Origin: Tillus elongatus
Taxonomy: Eukaryota; Arthropoda; Insecta; Coleoptera; Cleridae
Assembly (NCBI GenBank): GCA_964006375.1
Contig: OZ023266.1
Coordinates: 13,259,565-13,323,564 of the forward strand
DNA: 64,000 nt
Direction of reading: 5' to 3'
The notes beneath the pieces were generated by a model. It worked only from the letters and a program-made list of their open reading frames with translations, did no database searches and was not told the origin of the DNA. Position numbers and translations under genes: made by a program. Each line of letters begins with the position of its first letter. Position 1 is the stretch's first letter. Shown here in pieces: positions 35,759 through 46,761 of the stretch.

Positions 35759-38700
35759 GTAACTACATATTTTATTTACACTAGATGTAGGTATATTTCT
35801 TCTACTGGCAATATCGCAGTTTTGTATAAACACATTAATTATATAAGAAAACTTAATTATCTTTTGACAAAAACAACTTATGGTAAATGTTTACTTTCGG
35901 GGCGTCTATTCGATTTTTATGAAATTTTGTATATAGACGCAGTTTTGTATAAACACATTAATTATATAAGAAAACTTAATTATCTTTTGACAAAAACAAC
36001 TTATGGTAAATGTTTACTTTCGGGGCGTCTATTCGATTTTTATGAAATTTTGTATATAGACGTGTTAGGGTGTACATGACGAAAATCACAATTAAAATGA
36101 AGGCAGAAGCCAACTTTTGTAGTTATTTGGACATTTTTGTGGGAATAAGTAAGTTGTACTCACTTTTGCGGCATGTTTTTGTCATATTTGACAGATTTTT
36201 GGGGGTCGTTCGTTTTATATCAAGGTAAAGAAGGGTGTATTCCACTATTCTAATTCATTTTCACATAGTTAGTGCACCCCTTTAACTGTTTATGTGACTC
36301 TAAAAATTACCCTTATTTTCATCCTATAAGTTGAAATTGACATTTGACATTAAGTTGGCTTTATATGTCAAATTCAACTTAGGATCGATGATATGATGAA
36401 AAGAAGGGTAATTTTTAGAGGCACATAAACAGTTAAGGGGGCGCACTAACCATGTAAAAATAATTTTTTTAAATGTATATTTCAACAACACACCACAAGG
36501 GCTTACAGCCTAAATACTATCGTACCGTGGGTGTCGACCAGGAGGAAAGAGGCATCTTGTTAATTCTGGACTTGAAGGTTTGGGGGAGAAGGAAAAACAT
36601 GTGACGGCAAGGAATTCCACAACTTGGAAGTCCTCGGAACAAAAGAGCGGGCATAACAAGATGTTCTATTTCTTGTGACCTGGACAGTAAAAGGGTGCAT
36701 TGGCTCTGTTCCCCTGGTAGATCTGTTGGGGGCAGCAGGTGGAGGAACTATGGAAGAAAGCTCCTCTGAGCAGTGCCCGTGCAGATATCTATAAAAGAGA
36801 GAGAGGTCACCAACGGCATGTCGGTGGGCAAGGGATGGCAGCCTTTGGGTGAGGGTAAGGTCACCGATGAGACGTATAGCTCTCTTCTGAATGGAGTCCA
36901 GGATAGCGAGTGTAGAAGCGGCAGCAGCACCCCAGATGTAGGAGCAGTATTCGAGGTTTGGTCTTATTTGTGAAGTATATAAGGTATATAGATTAGCTGG
37001 TGAAAAGTATTTGCAAGCCCGGAAGAGGAAACTTAATTTCTTAGCAGCCGCTTCTGCATTTGATGTGACATGTTGGTGCCAATTGGGAAAGGCACAGAAA
37101 GGCCAACAAGTGAAAAGGACTCATTACTTTGAATAACTTGGTTGTTTATTGTGATGGGTCTAGGACTGGGGTCTGGGCTCTTATGAGAAAGAAAGCAAGA
37201 CTGTGATTTGGTGGGGTTGAGTTGTAGAAGATTTAGTGGAATGCACCATTCTTTAGCTTGATATAAAACGCACGACCCCCGAAAATGTGTAAAACATGTA
37301 GCAAATTGGGTACAACTTACGTTTTTCCTACAAAAAATTCCAAATAACTCCAAAAGTTGGGAGCTGTCCTCATTTTTATTGTGATTTTCGTCATCTACAC
37401 CGTAAAACACTTCTATATACAAAATTTCATAAAAATCAAACACACGCCCCAAAAGTAAACCTTTACCCAACTTATTACTTTAAGTATTTTGATGAAATTT
37501 GCCTAAAATCTGTTAACTATAAGCTACTTGTATTTTAAAAAATCCAGACCTATTAATGTATTGTTTGTTTTATTAAGCAGGAATAAAACAAATTATTTTG
37601 TTGAAATTATCTATTTACAACTAATTTTAATAAAAATTTGGTTTCTTGATTTTTAATGGTTTGTAAATGCAAACATTCATAGGGCAGCTCCAAGATATGG
37701 TTTTTAAGCTATCTTCTAATTTGTGTACGTAATTACCTACATAAATAAATATTTAATGTTTCAGCGAGACGTCATTATCAGTTTAAAATGAATATGAGTC
37801 AAGATTATGAGCTCCTTGGTGTATCACAGGACAACCCACAGCTTATAACATACATTAGAGAAGTCCTGTTGACTCCGGCAATAGAACCACATCATAAACC
37901 TTTACAACCTGATACTAGGGGTCCCACAGAAGATACATTGTATGTTATGAAGCTTCTTAATGAAAAGGTAAGTTTTGAACAAGGTTATTAATAATAGTTA
38001 CAGTGACCAAACTGTGGGTAATGTTATGTTATACTTTAAAACGCTCAGATATGCCTACACAAGTAATAGATAGCAACCGGGAACGGTTGACCTAACCACA
38101 ACTACATATTAACGGAATTATAATAGAATATAGCCTAAAAACAGTTGAACATATCTTAATAAAGTTTAACAATGTGGTATATTTCATTTTTAATAACCTT
38201 TCAATGATAAACGCAATTAAAACGTTTCGATTTGCAACAAAAATTTATATTTTTGCACCTGAGGTTATGACTATTGTTTCATTGACATATTTAATTTAAT
38301 TTATATGGGGAAACCCCACTAAGTGCTACAATACAAGTAAAAGTACAAAACAAATAAAATATGCTCACATAAATCTACAAAGAATCACTACACAGTCAGT
38401 TCAGCAGTCCACGGCAACAACAAACGCAACCATATGCCTTCTGAAAGCAGACAGTGAAACACAAAAGATGTTAAAATTGTCCACCTCGGTGATCTCATTC
38501 ATAATACGTAGATATCTATCGATAGATGAATTAAGTCCATAATTAGTGTGGTAGAATGGGACAAAAAACAAGTTATATGACCTTAACACTCTGTTAGGTA
38601 CATTCAGGCCGATCCTGCCAAGAATCTCATTGGAGTCAACAAAACCATTCACATTTTTGAATATAAAACAGAATCCGGCCACTATTTTGCGGGCTTCAAG

Positions 38701-41700
38701 AGAGCTCAGCGTTAACAAACGTTGTATCCCCCCATAGTCATGATCAGGTATGGAATAACCAAGTCTATAAGAGCAATCCTGCAGAAAGGCATGCTGCTAA
38801 CTTTCAACAGTCCCTGTGTGGCTGGCATAATAAGGGGACCACACTACCGATACATACTCGAGTACACTTCTAACAATAGAACAGTAAACACATCTGACGG
38901 TATCCAATGGAAAAAGTCTACAGTTTCTCACAACAAAGCCCAAAAGTTCAAAGGCTTTCATGGTAATATTCTTTATGTGCTGTATAAAAGTCATCTGTTC
39001 ATCCACTGTAACACCAAGATCCTTGATCTGGTTAACATAAGACAAAAGCTCACTGTTTACCGAATATGAAGTCCCGAACTTCCTCCCTCCTCTGAAAAAG
39101 CTGATATGAGAGCATTTGCTGATGTTAAGATTTAACTTGTTATCAAAGCACCATGAAGAGAGACACTCTAAATCATCCTGATCCTGAAGGCTAGTTATCA
39201 CCTTAAACAGCTTTATATCATCGGCAAACAGCAGACACTCACTACCAGCAAAGGTATGGACCACATTGTTAATAAATAGATTGAATAAAAAGGGTGAACA
39301 GTGACCACCCTGCGGGACACCAGATGTCATGTGAAGAATATCTGAATAAAATCCAGCAACTTGAACTCTCTGATTTCTACCAGTCAGAAAACTCTCAAAC
39401 CAGGCCACCAAACAATCATTGAAGCCAAGCCCGTGTAATTTAGATAGCAGGAGTGAATGATCGACTGTATCAAAGGCCCTGCTGAAGTCAGTATATATGG
39501 CATCAACCTGCCTACCAGACTCCAAGGCATCCAGTACCGTTGACTGAAGAATAGTCAGGTTAGTAACTGTGGACCTGTTAGCACAAAAACCATGCTGCTG
39601 CGGCACTAAAAGACCCTTACACGACCACGACAGCTGGTCATAAACCAGGGCATCGAACACTTTTGTACCTATACCTAAATTCCACCGTTTCCCGAATATT
39701 TCAATTTTATTGTATTCACTTAATTCAAATTGCCACAATAGATTTAAGACAGGTTTTAGAACTTGATAATATGCTTGTTGATGTCTACTTGTCAAAAGAG
39801 CGTCAAACGAAGCTTATTGTCATAAAAATCGAGATACTATGAGTCAACACGGTGCAAAAATGGCAAATTTGCAGTACACAAACGACGATTTTTTGGAGCT
39901 TCTAATTATTTATGGTGAGTGTCAACAAATTGTGTCGTGCATTTGCAGAAAAGTACCCGAATAAACCGAAACCCAGTCATGACATGATAAAGAGGTTGCT
40001 GCAAAATTGTTCACAGCATGTAAGTTTTCGCCCAAAAGTACAGAAGCGTAAGCCACTCGTCGATAACGAGGTAAACGAAGTGAACATATTGGCATTTTTT
40101 GTTGCTGATCACAAGGCATCTATCAGGGATTGCGAAAAAAACTACGCTTGTCAGCGAGAACGATTCACAGAATTTTGCAAAAGCATCATTCGAGACCCTT
40201 CTCTTACCACCCGATACATGGTTTGCAACCAAACGATCTTCACGTGTCGAGTTCTGTGAATGGTTCCTATTGAAAACACAAGAAGATGAGAATTTCTGCA
40301 AGATAATTATTTGGTGCGATGAGGCGAAGTTCTCCAAGAATGGCATGCACAATCGCCACAATAGTCACTTCTGGTCAGATGAGAACCCCCATGTTACCAG
40401 GATCAACTATTTCCAAGACAGGTGGTCATTCAATGTGTTTTGTGCAATTAAGAATGATAAGATTTTTGGGATTAAAATATACGATGAAAATTTCACTAGT
40501 ATGAGTTATAATGATATTTTGCACGAAGTGATTCTAGTTTCTCTCAACACATTAAGTTTAGAAGAAGCTAGAGCAAGCTGGTATCAGCAAGACGGAGCAC
40601 CGCCCCACAGTTTCCATTTAGCTCATGATTTTTTGCAACAACATTTTGAAGACAGGTGGATTGCCAATAACGGCCCACATAGATGGCCACCACGGTCCCC
40701 TGACTTAACACCTGTGTTTTTTATGCAAGAAGGTCCAACAAATGTTATGTTCTCATTTGTAAGGGGTGGGACTTGGCATGTAGACGTCAACAAGCATATT
40801 ATCAAGTTCCAAAGCCTGCCTCAAATCTATTGTGGCAATTTGAATCAAGTGAATCCAATAAAATTGAAATATTCTGGAAACAGTGGAATTTAGGTATAGG
40901 GAATGCTAATACACATTGAAAGGAATGGCACGGCTAATTCTCATCACCCTGTATACTTAAAAGAAACGCTATCAAACGTGTCATTAAGGTGCCAATCTGA
41001 GGGTAATCTGTACAAAAACTGAGTCTTCTCAGATGTATTTCCACAAAGAGAGAGCGTGCAACGTTCACCTTGGTTTTCGCGAGAATTTTCAAAAAAAATC
41101 GAAAAATTTCGGAAACGGTTGATTTTTGACATATAGTCTATTAGTAATAATTTATCTCAAATTCAATGTAGAATTCGAAAATATAATGAAAATTACCATG
41201 TTGTATTTAAAATAAGCAAGTTGATGGTCACTTCCGGTGAAACCGGAAGTTTGACATAAAGTAAAATATTTTCACTGAACTGGAATTTGTCTCGATCATA
41301 TGTGTGTAAATTTTCAAATTTCAAATCGGGGTAGTTATTGAGAAACGGCTAATTAAAGGTCTTGGCGCCACACCCTGTATAGGTTATACTGGTAAGCAAA
41401 TTTGTTGTCTGCTTTCTTTAGAACAAGACATATTTGCTATTAAAAACATTTTTATGAAAATTCACTACCATAACGCACTTGCTGCGTCCAGACTTTTCCT
41501 CTTTTTTTTTCTTCTACATATTTTGGATGTTGTTTTCTGATGTTTATTAAAATGTCCTTGCAGAAAAATGGTGTATTTGTAGAAGCTGGTGCATACAACG
41601 ATGGCAGATTTTCAAGAACAGAATATTTAGAAAAGAAATACAACTGGAGGGGACTCCTGATCCAACCTGATCCGAGACATTACTTCAGCTTGCGACGCCA

Positions 41701-42115
41701 TAATAGGATCAAGTCTCAGGCGATCCATGCTTGCCTTAGTCCAGCGCCCTACCCCAAAGAAGTCACTTACCATCAAGAGAACGATGTCAAGATAAACAGC
41801 ATCCCATCCAACAGCTTACTAGATGACAGTGACTGGTTCAACACCAGAGTAAAATGTTTCCCGTTCTTTTCGCTCTTATTAGCAATTAATGTTACCGATA
41901 TTGATTATTTCAGTTTAGAATCAGGCGGTAGTGAGCTACAAGTACTAGAAACGATACCATTTGATAGAGTTAGAATTGAAATAATTGCAGTTCATTTAAT
42001 GACGAGTACACAGGAAAAAGATACGATAAAGAAATTTTTGGCAATGAAAAAATATAAAGCGATGCAACATTTTAATAATTCCTACATCTTTATGTTGAAT
42101 CGTGTTAAAATTTAG
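35539..42115 (+). CDS. Star: Star-like type II membrane protein, three coding exons
   Basis: The joined exons 35539-35758, 37765-37967 and 41564-42115 keep frame (phases 1 and 0) at GT-AG introns and encode about 324 residues. A cytoplasmic N-terminus (1-48) precedes one membrane segment (about 49-70). A glycosylation site (NVT, 71-73) follows, then a luminal linker and a domain from residue 142 ('VFVEAGAYNDG', 'YNWRGLLIQPDP') of the FkbM methyltransferase-like fold typical of Star. In Drosophila, Star helps move EGF-receptor ligand precursors (Spitz) from the ER so Rhomboid can cut them. The length is shorter than Drosophila Star, mainly in the cytoplasmic part. The first exon starts after an acceptor, so a 5' noncoding exon lies upstream. 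Both introns carry transposons, and the gene looks intact. Identity rests on family resemblance. Confidence 0.8.
35815..36062 (+). repeat. Tandem duplication, two 123-bp units, in Star intron 1
   Basis: 35815-35937 is repeated at 35938-36060 with no difference seen. Being 41 codons long it creates a repeated peptide frame, but it lies in an intron. It includes the end of the inverted-repeat element described next. Confidence 0.9.
36264..36456. repeat. Palindromic MITE-like hairpin
   Basis: 'gttagtgcacccctttaact' near 36268 pairs with 'agttaagggggcgcactaac' near 36430, and 'aaaaattaccctt' with 'aagggtaattttta'. About 190 bp folds into one long hairpin. Confidence 0.75.
36465..37235 (-). pseudogene. 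LINE 3' fragment (family shared with 45.7-48.9 kb)
   Basis: A - strand C-terminal reverse transcriptase piece and 3' end matching 46762-47560 and, in opposite strand, 45694-46405. A T run at 36465-36471 is its poly(A) tail. It encodes the 'NPTKSQSCFLSHK' and 'CSYIWGAAA' type segments with frame breaks. The 5' end is truncated at about 37235. Confidence 0.75.
37486..37764. other. Remainder of Star intron 1
   Basis: AT-rich, ending in the acceptor at 37764; nothing else seen. Confidence 0.5.
37765..37967 (+). CDS. Star: Star middle exon
   Basis: Acceptor 'aatgtttcag' ends at 37764; the donor AAG/GTAAGT is at 37968. It encodes the segment 'QDNPQLITYIREVLL' that in Star proteins precedes the catalytic-like domain. 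Confidence 0.8.
38300..39670 (-). pseudogene. LINE reverse transcriptase fragment in Star intron 2
   Basis: A non-LTR element of the CR1/Jockey-like type without RNase H, - strand. It has 'AIYTDFSRAFDTVDH' (motif A, about 39510), 'SGVPQGGHCSPFLF' (about 39320) and 'LLFADDIKLF' (motif C, about 39235). The C-terminal region continues to 38401 in a second frame after a stop at 38797. Its 3' end has an ATAAATTAAATT-type short tandem tail near 38300. The 5' end is lost at about 39670, where it runs directly into a mariner-type inverted repeat. That gives a chimeric reading frame whose first about 45 residues are not LINE. Confidence 0.85.
39671..40951 (+). mobile_element. Mariner-type transposon C remnant
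   Basis: The inverted repeats survive as 39673-39800 and 40775-40897. The right tip ends ...CACCCTG at 40951 before TA. The left tip has been replaced by the LINE. The broken transposase resembles the DD41D group. Confidence 0.8.
39860..40893 (+). pseudogene. Mariner-type transposase C, broken and C-terminally deleted
   Basis: The N-terminal region is in shifted frames (39860-40250). The catalytic part from about 40243 reads 'EFCEWFLLKTQEDENF', first Asp in 'WCDEAKF' (about 40318), second in 'YQQDGAPPH' (about 40590), then 'WPPRSPDLTP' (about 40690). After this the frame passes into inverted-repeat sequence, so the third Asp and about 60 residues are gone. Spacing up to SPD equals that of the intact element B protein. 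Confidence 0.8.
40952..41377 (-). repeat. End of another DNA transposon inserted in R250
   Basis: Its right tip ...CACACCCTG (41377) is followed by TA and then R250 sequence 'taggttatactgg', which is 'tatataggttatactgg' in the uninterrupted copies. So it landed at a TA. It shares a 'tcacttccgg' block with 52365 and 53490. Confidence 0.6.
41378..41495 (+). repeat. R250 repeat, right part, beside the Star exon
   Basis: Matches 7922-8042, ending with the hairpin terminus at 41461-41493, only about 70 bases upstream of the last Star exon. Confidence 0.8.
41564..42115 (+). CDS. Star: Star last coding exon, FkbM-like domain
   Basis: Acceptor 'tccttgcag' ends at 41563; the TAG stop ends at 42115. 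It encodes 183 residues with the glycine-rich motif, an acidic-strand motif 'DIDYFSLESGG' and a C-terminal strand region. An upstream Met in the same frame (41540) lies in the intron and is not the start. Confidence 0.8.
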   Translation, partial: KNGVFVEAGAYNDGRFSRTEYLEKKYNWRGLLIQPDPRHYFSLRRHNRIKSQAIHACLSPAPYPKEVTYHQENDVKINSIPSNSLLDDSDWFNTRVKCFPFFSLLLAINVTDIDYFSLESGGSELQVLETIPFDRVRIEIIAVHLMTSTQEKDTIKKFLAMKKYKAMQHFNNSYIFMLNRVKI

Positions 42116-42654
42116 GTTAATTTTGTTTTTACTTTCGTACTATTATATATAGCGATACCTAGAAGACTGATCAGCACAAATATATTCCCATTTTTAAGTG
42201 ATTAATAATTAATTGTGTCTCGAATGTCAAGAAGGCGGGTTCTTTTTGGCGGATTTTCATTTATTTTACATATAAACACGATCTGACTCCTAAAAGTTTA
42301 GTTTATAATCTTCGTTACAAAGATACTGATGTAAAATGGGACATTTAAAGAAGTCGATTGAAATAATTGCATTACAGTTAATTTGGCTTGTTTATTTATT
42401 TTATTATGTTACAAATTTTGAAAATTGCCACATTTTTTAATTTAAAATCTTATTTATGAGAAAACTATCTTGACATGTGGTTTTAAAAAAGGATGTTGCA
42501 TATTTGAGAAATAATTAGATAGTACTGAATTCAATTATATTGTAAATCGTGAGATCAAATAATATTTAAATATTTTTATTTTTCCACATTTTTGAGACCC
42601 CAAGAAAAATTTAAAGTACACTTGTGTTATATAATCTAATGATGTCCCAATAGA
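42116..42654 (+). other. Likely Star 3' untranslated region
   Basis: AT-rich and noncoding directly after the stop codon. No canonical AATAAA close to the stop was identified with confidence. AATAAA candidates exist much further on (about 45620), beyond LINE insertions. Confidence 0.4.
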
Positions 42655-44340
42655 TTAGATCCAGTGTCGGTGGGCTATTCCAGTCCGTCCACCGCGCCAG
42701 AGGAAGTCGTCCCTTGTTGACTCGGCAGGATGTTCATGGAACAGAAAGGTATCCAGGAGGGCGTCCCTAGGCGTGGTACCTTAAATCTATTGTGGCTCAT
42801 GTCTAATTGCTTAAATTTCACCCATCAAATACAGCTCCCTGCAGGAGACGATATTTTTTAGGGTGAATGTTTGTTTGACGGGTGTCCTGCCACCTGAGTG
42901 AAGTCACTTGCCCGTTTCGAAGCTCACAGAGAGATAGCTTCTCTCCGGTTTCGTCTGCATCCGACATCCTTCAGTTTTTGACTCGAGGTGGTATCATATG
43001 GGATCCCGCTGAACAACATCCAAGCGAGGTTGTTTGCCGTTTCAAAGTTTACAATGGAGCTCTCAACCTTCAGGTGTAGGTTAAGTTAGGTTAGGTTTGA
43101 ATGTGAGTGGTCCATATCGGTCCTTCCACCGCGACCATAAGGTCTATTGTGGCTCACGCCTAATGTCTATATTTCGCCCAACAAATCCAGCCTCCTACAG
43201 AGGTCGATAACCTTTGTGGGCGAAAGTTGATCCAGATCCTCTGGAGCAAGCTTTACCTTGCCAAAAAGCAGGTCTCTAGTCCTGTCCGCTGCCGAACAGG
43301 AACACAGCACGTGCTCTGCTGTCTCGTCATTCTCCATACACAGCCGACACTCGGTCTCCTGACCGACCCCAATACGGTGCATGTTATGCCGCAAGCGGCA
43401 GTGTCCTGTATACAGGCCGACTAGAGTACTCAGTTGTCTGTTCATCTCTAGAAGTTTCTTAGCCCTTGACTCAGACAGGCCATTTATGAAGGCATTAGAG
43501 TGAGCTAATCCTGGAAGATTTTGCCAATATTGGATTGTCATTCTTTCTGTCCAGGTCTTTAAGGTGCGTTTTGCTGTGCAAGATGTTATTCCCAGAACCG
43601 GTTCTGGTCCGACAAAGTCACTCTGGGCACCACTCCTGGCAAGCGCGTCGGCCGCAAAGTTGCCATCATGGTCCGAGTGACCCGGTATCCAGACCAGCAA
43701 CACCTCATTACAGCTGCCCAATTCGTTAAGGGCAGATTTACAACTCCATACCGTCTTTGTATTACACCGGTAGGAACCAAGAGCCTTTATTGCAGCTTGG
43801 CTATCTGCATATATCTTTATCGATTTGTTTGTGCACAGGTCTTTTATACTTTCCCTTGCACACATCTCTATGGGATACACTTCTGCCTGGTGTATGGTTG
43901 CATACTTGCCGAGGCTAGCTGATAGTCTAGCATCGGTGCTGCCCCCTTATGCGCCGGCTCCTACTCCCAAATTGGTTTTGGAGCCGTCAGAGTACCAGCA
44001 AAGTTCCGCTCTCAACAGGGTCGTTTGGTTTCGGTCCCAGTCCTCCCTTTCCGGGAGGTGTAATCCACCTTCCAGATCGCAGTTCTCCTCCGGGTTCGTC
44101 TGCATCCGACATCCTTCAGTTTTTGACTCGAGGCCGTATCATATGGGATCCTGCTGAGCAACATCCAAGCGAGGTTGTTTGCCGTTTCGAAGCTTACAGT
44201 GGAGGCCTCAACCTTCAGGTGTAATCCACCTTCCAGCTCTCAGTTTTCCCCCGGGTTCATCTGGATCTGACACCTGCCAGTGCTCGACTCAAGGCAGCAT
44301 TCAACCGAGTCCTGCATCCGAGCGTCACCCAATAGATAAT
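42655..44340 (-). pseudogene. LINE fragment with RNase H and Cys-rich C-terminus
   Basis: - strand. The RNase H domain starts with the first catalytic Asp region 'YSDGSKTNLG' at about 44010, just before a stop. It continues in one frame (43880-43167) with 'IKIYADSQAAIKAL' and 'VWIPGHSDHDGNFAADAL'. Then comes 'GHCRLRHNMHRIG' and a Cys/His cluster ('CRLCMENDETAEHVLCSC'). A short TTAGG-like run (43077-43101) marks the region downstream of the frame. About 130 bp at 42955-43080 is repeated at 44095-44222. The reverse transcriptase is absent. Confidence 0.8.
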
Positions 44341-45693
44341 TCACGATTTCGTTTTTAAATACAACCAACAATTGTAGAAGAATAACAAGCAGTTTTTAGA
44401 TGACACATGCGAGATATCAAATTTCTAGGTTAGGTCATTGAAAATTGCGCTAAATTTAAATTCAGAAATACATATTGGGGCACCTATATTAAACGTGTGT
44501 CTCGTAAGATAGGCAATAATGCGAAAGCAATTAATGAAAGAGATAATTATCTCAAAAAGGGCAAAGGTAAAAACAATTTGGCCATGCTGTGAACGTCATA
44601 TTAAAAGGCTGAAAAATAACAACTTTTTTCCCAATGTAACCCACCACGAAACTTGCCTTAAAAATCCATAACAGATAGGGTTTAAGCAGCACTTGACAAA
44701 AACATACAAATTACGTTTCTCAGACAAAGTTAGCGTTATAGTTGACATGAAATTGACAATAACCTGAATGACAGTTCTGCAATTTTCGTATCACAGATAA
44801 ATAAAGTGGGTGGGATATGCCTCGTATGTGGTGGTTGTGCCATCAAATTGGTATTATTTTAAACTAAAGCTGTTACATTTACCCCACCTTACTTTACTCT
44901 TGTTTCAAAATTACCCGCATTTTACCCTACCTGAGAATTTAATTGATGATGGGTGTCATTAGTGGCAGCCAGTAATGATTTAAATGATATAATGATTGTT
45001 GATGCTTTCAGTTTTAATATTGCCCAGTGCACACAATTTATTGAACCGAGGATTGGGTTCACGTCTGGTTTGAAGTTTCGCTTAGCCCTAATTTTTATAT
45101 ATCTCATGGAGCGTAACAACCACTGACATTTGCCAGAGCGCCATTAAAATCATTATAACTGTCACTTAAAATTATTTTTTTGGGTTCTTTACAAAATGTA
45201 TGGAGTCATTTTTTTTCTCAGTACTATAAATTCAAGTACTATCCGCAAATTGAACTTATTGACAAATTTTGCCTTAATCAAGTCGCAAGAAGTATCATAT
45301 CATTTATAATGCTAATTTTCAGTATGTTATTTAGATATTTATAGATTTTTAGGATACTTTTTATCTATTGTATTGATTGTGTTATACAGTGATATTTTTA
45401 GTTTGACTACTAAAAATTTTGTAGTCTTATCTATACCATGTTATAGTGCCTTTGTAGATATATATTATATATACATTGTAATTCCAAATATTAATTGCAT
45501 TCCCCCGGAATATTGCATTTATTAAGTTAGTTTAGTCGATAAGTGCTTACATATTGCCTAGTTATAAGGTTTTCCACAATTTTTGTACTTAGTATTTTAT
45601 TTTGTAGAACATGAGGTATATACAATAAAACTTAGAAGTGTTTTTCTTTTCTTATATTTCCCATACAGTAACATACAAGTCAATATTAAAATC
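44341..45693. other. Long AT-rich noncoding stretch
   Basis: No coding feature. AATAAA-type signals near 45620 could be polyadenylation sites, but no gene is tied to them. Confidence 0.4.
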
Positions 45694-46405
45694 GCAGGCT
45701 CATGGAGGGTTCTGTCTCCGTGGATCTCCAAAAAATATTAGACTGGGGAAGTAGAAATCTTATACAATTCAACCCCACCAAATCACAGTCTTGCTTTCTT
45801 TCTTATAAGAAATACACCAGCCGTAGACCCATCACAATCAACCACCAAATTATTCAAAGTAATGAGTCCTTTTCACTTGTTGGCATTTCTGTGGATCGAA
45901 ATCGCAATTGGCACCAATATGTCAGTTCAATTGCAGAAGTGGCTGCTAAAAAATTAGCTTTCCTCTTCCGGGCTCGCAAATACTTTTCACCAGCTAATCT
46001 CTATACCTTATGTACTTCACAAACAAGACCAAACCGTGAATACTGCTCCCACATCCGGGGTGCCGCTCTCGCTATCCTGGACTCCATTCAGAAGAGAGCT
46101 ATACGTCTCATCGGTGCCCTTACCCAAAGGCTGCCATCCCTTGCCCACCAACGTGCTGTTGGTGACCTCTCTCTTTTATAGATATCTGCACACGCAGATA
46201 TAGATCATCTTGTTATGCCCGTTCTTTTGTCGCGAGGACTTCCAAGTTGTGGAATTCCTAGCCGGCACATGTTTTTCCTTCTCCGAACTTCCAAACCTTC
46301 AAGTCCAGAATCAACAAGTTGCCTCTTTCCTCCTTGTCGACACCCACGGTACAATAGTATTTAGGCTGTGAGCCCTCGTGGTGTGTTGTTGAAATAAAAA
46401 AAATA
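45694..46405 (+). pseudogene. LINE 3' fragment, + strand copy
   Basis: Encodes the end of a reverse transcriptase ('LIQFNPTKSQSCF', 'PITINHQIIQSN', 'AAKKLAFLFRARKYF'). The frame stops at 46181, and further C-terminal coding is recognisable to about 46360. It ends in an A-rich tail (46393-46405). Same family as 36465-37235 and 46762-48890. Confidence 0.8.
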
Positions 46406-46409
46406 CAAT

Positions 46410-46760
46410 CCTCAGGTATTCTCAGAAGTTGACTTCATGAGCAGCTATGTAACAGATCGCCCAGAGTACATTGAACCAAGTAATCATGTGTTTACACAAG
46501 CAACTGAGTCAACAATAGATTTATCAAACCAGATCGAGCAAACTAGACGACTCATGTATGGTATCTCCCGAGCAAGTTAGACCCCATCATAAAGCGCAGC
46601 CAAGAAAAGTGCAAAAGAAAAGAAAGCATGCCAAATTAACAATGTTGACAGATACTCCTAATATGACACAACTTAAAGATGCACAAAATAAGCGAGAAGA
46701 GGAAAGCAGCAGAGAGATCAAACGACAAAAAGCATTAAAAGACAAAAACCAAGCGGAAGG
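46410..46760 (+). pseudogene. pogo/Tigger-type transposase C-terminal fragment
   Basis: The first frame reads 'FSEVDFMSSYVTDRP' and the next frame (46558 on) 'EQVRPHHKAQPRK' followed by a Lys/Arg-rich tail with 'TDTPNMTQL'. This order is typical of the C-terminus of pogo-type DDE transposases in arthropods, after the catalytic domain. A stop/frameshift separates the two parts. It lies exactly between two LINE fragments in opposite orientation, so those insertions probably truncated it. Confidence 0.65.
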
Positions 46761-46761
46761 T

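Larger units (their letters stand above)
35996..37485. mobile_element. Inverted-repeat element in Star intron 1, split by a LINE
   Basis: The left arm (about 35996-36250) is the imperfect reverse complement of the right arm (about 37236-37485): for example 'gatttttatgaaattttgta' on the left and its complement near 37410. The centre holds a separate palindrome and a LINE fragment. No transposase was seen. Confidence 0.7.

Noticed and set aside
35750..36079. A 109-residue protein with two identical 41-residue repeats
   Set aside because: It lies inside Star intron 1 and results from a 123-bp tandem DNA duplication within a noncoding inverted-repeat element.
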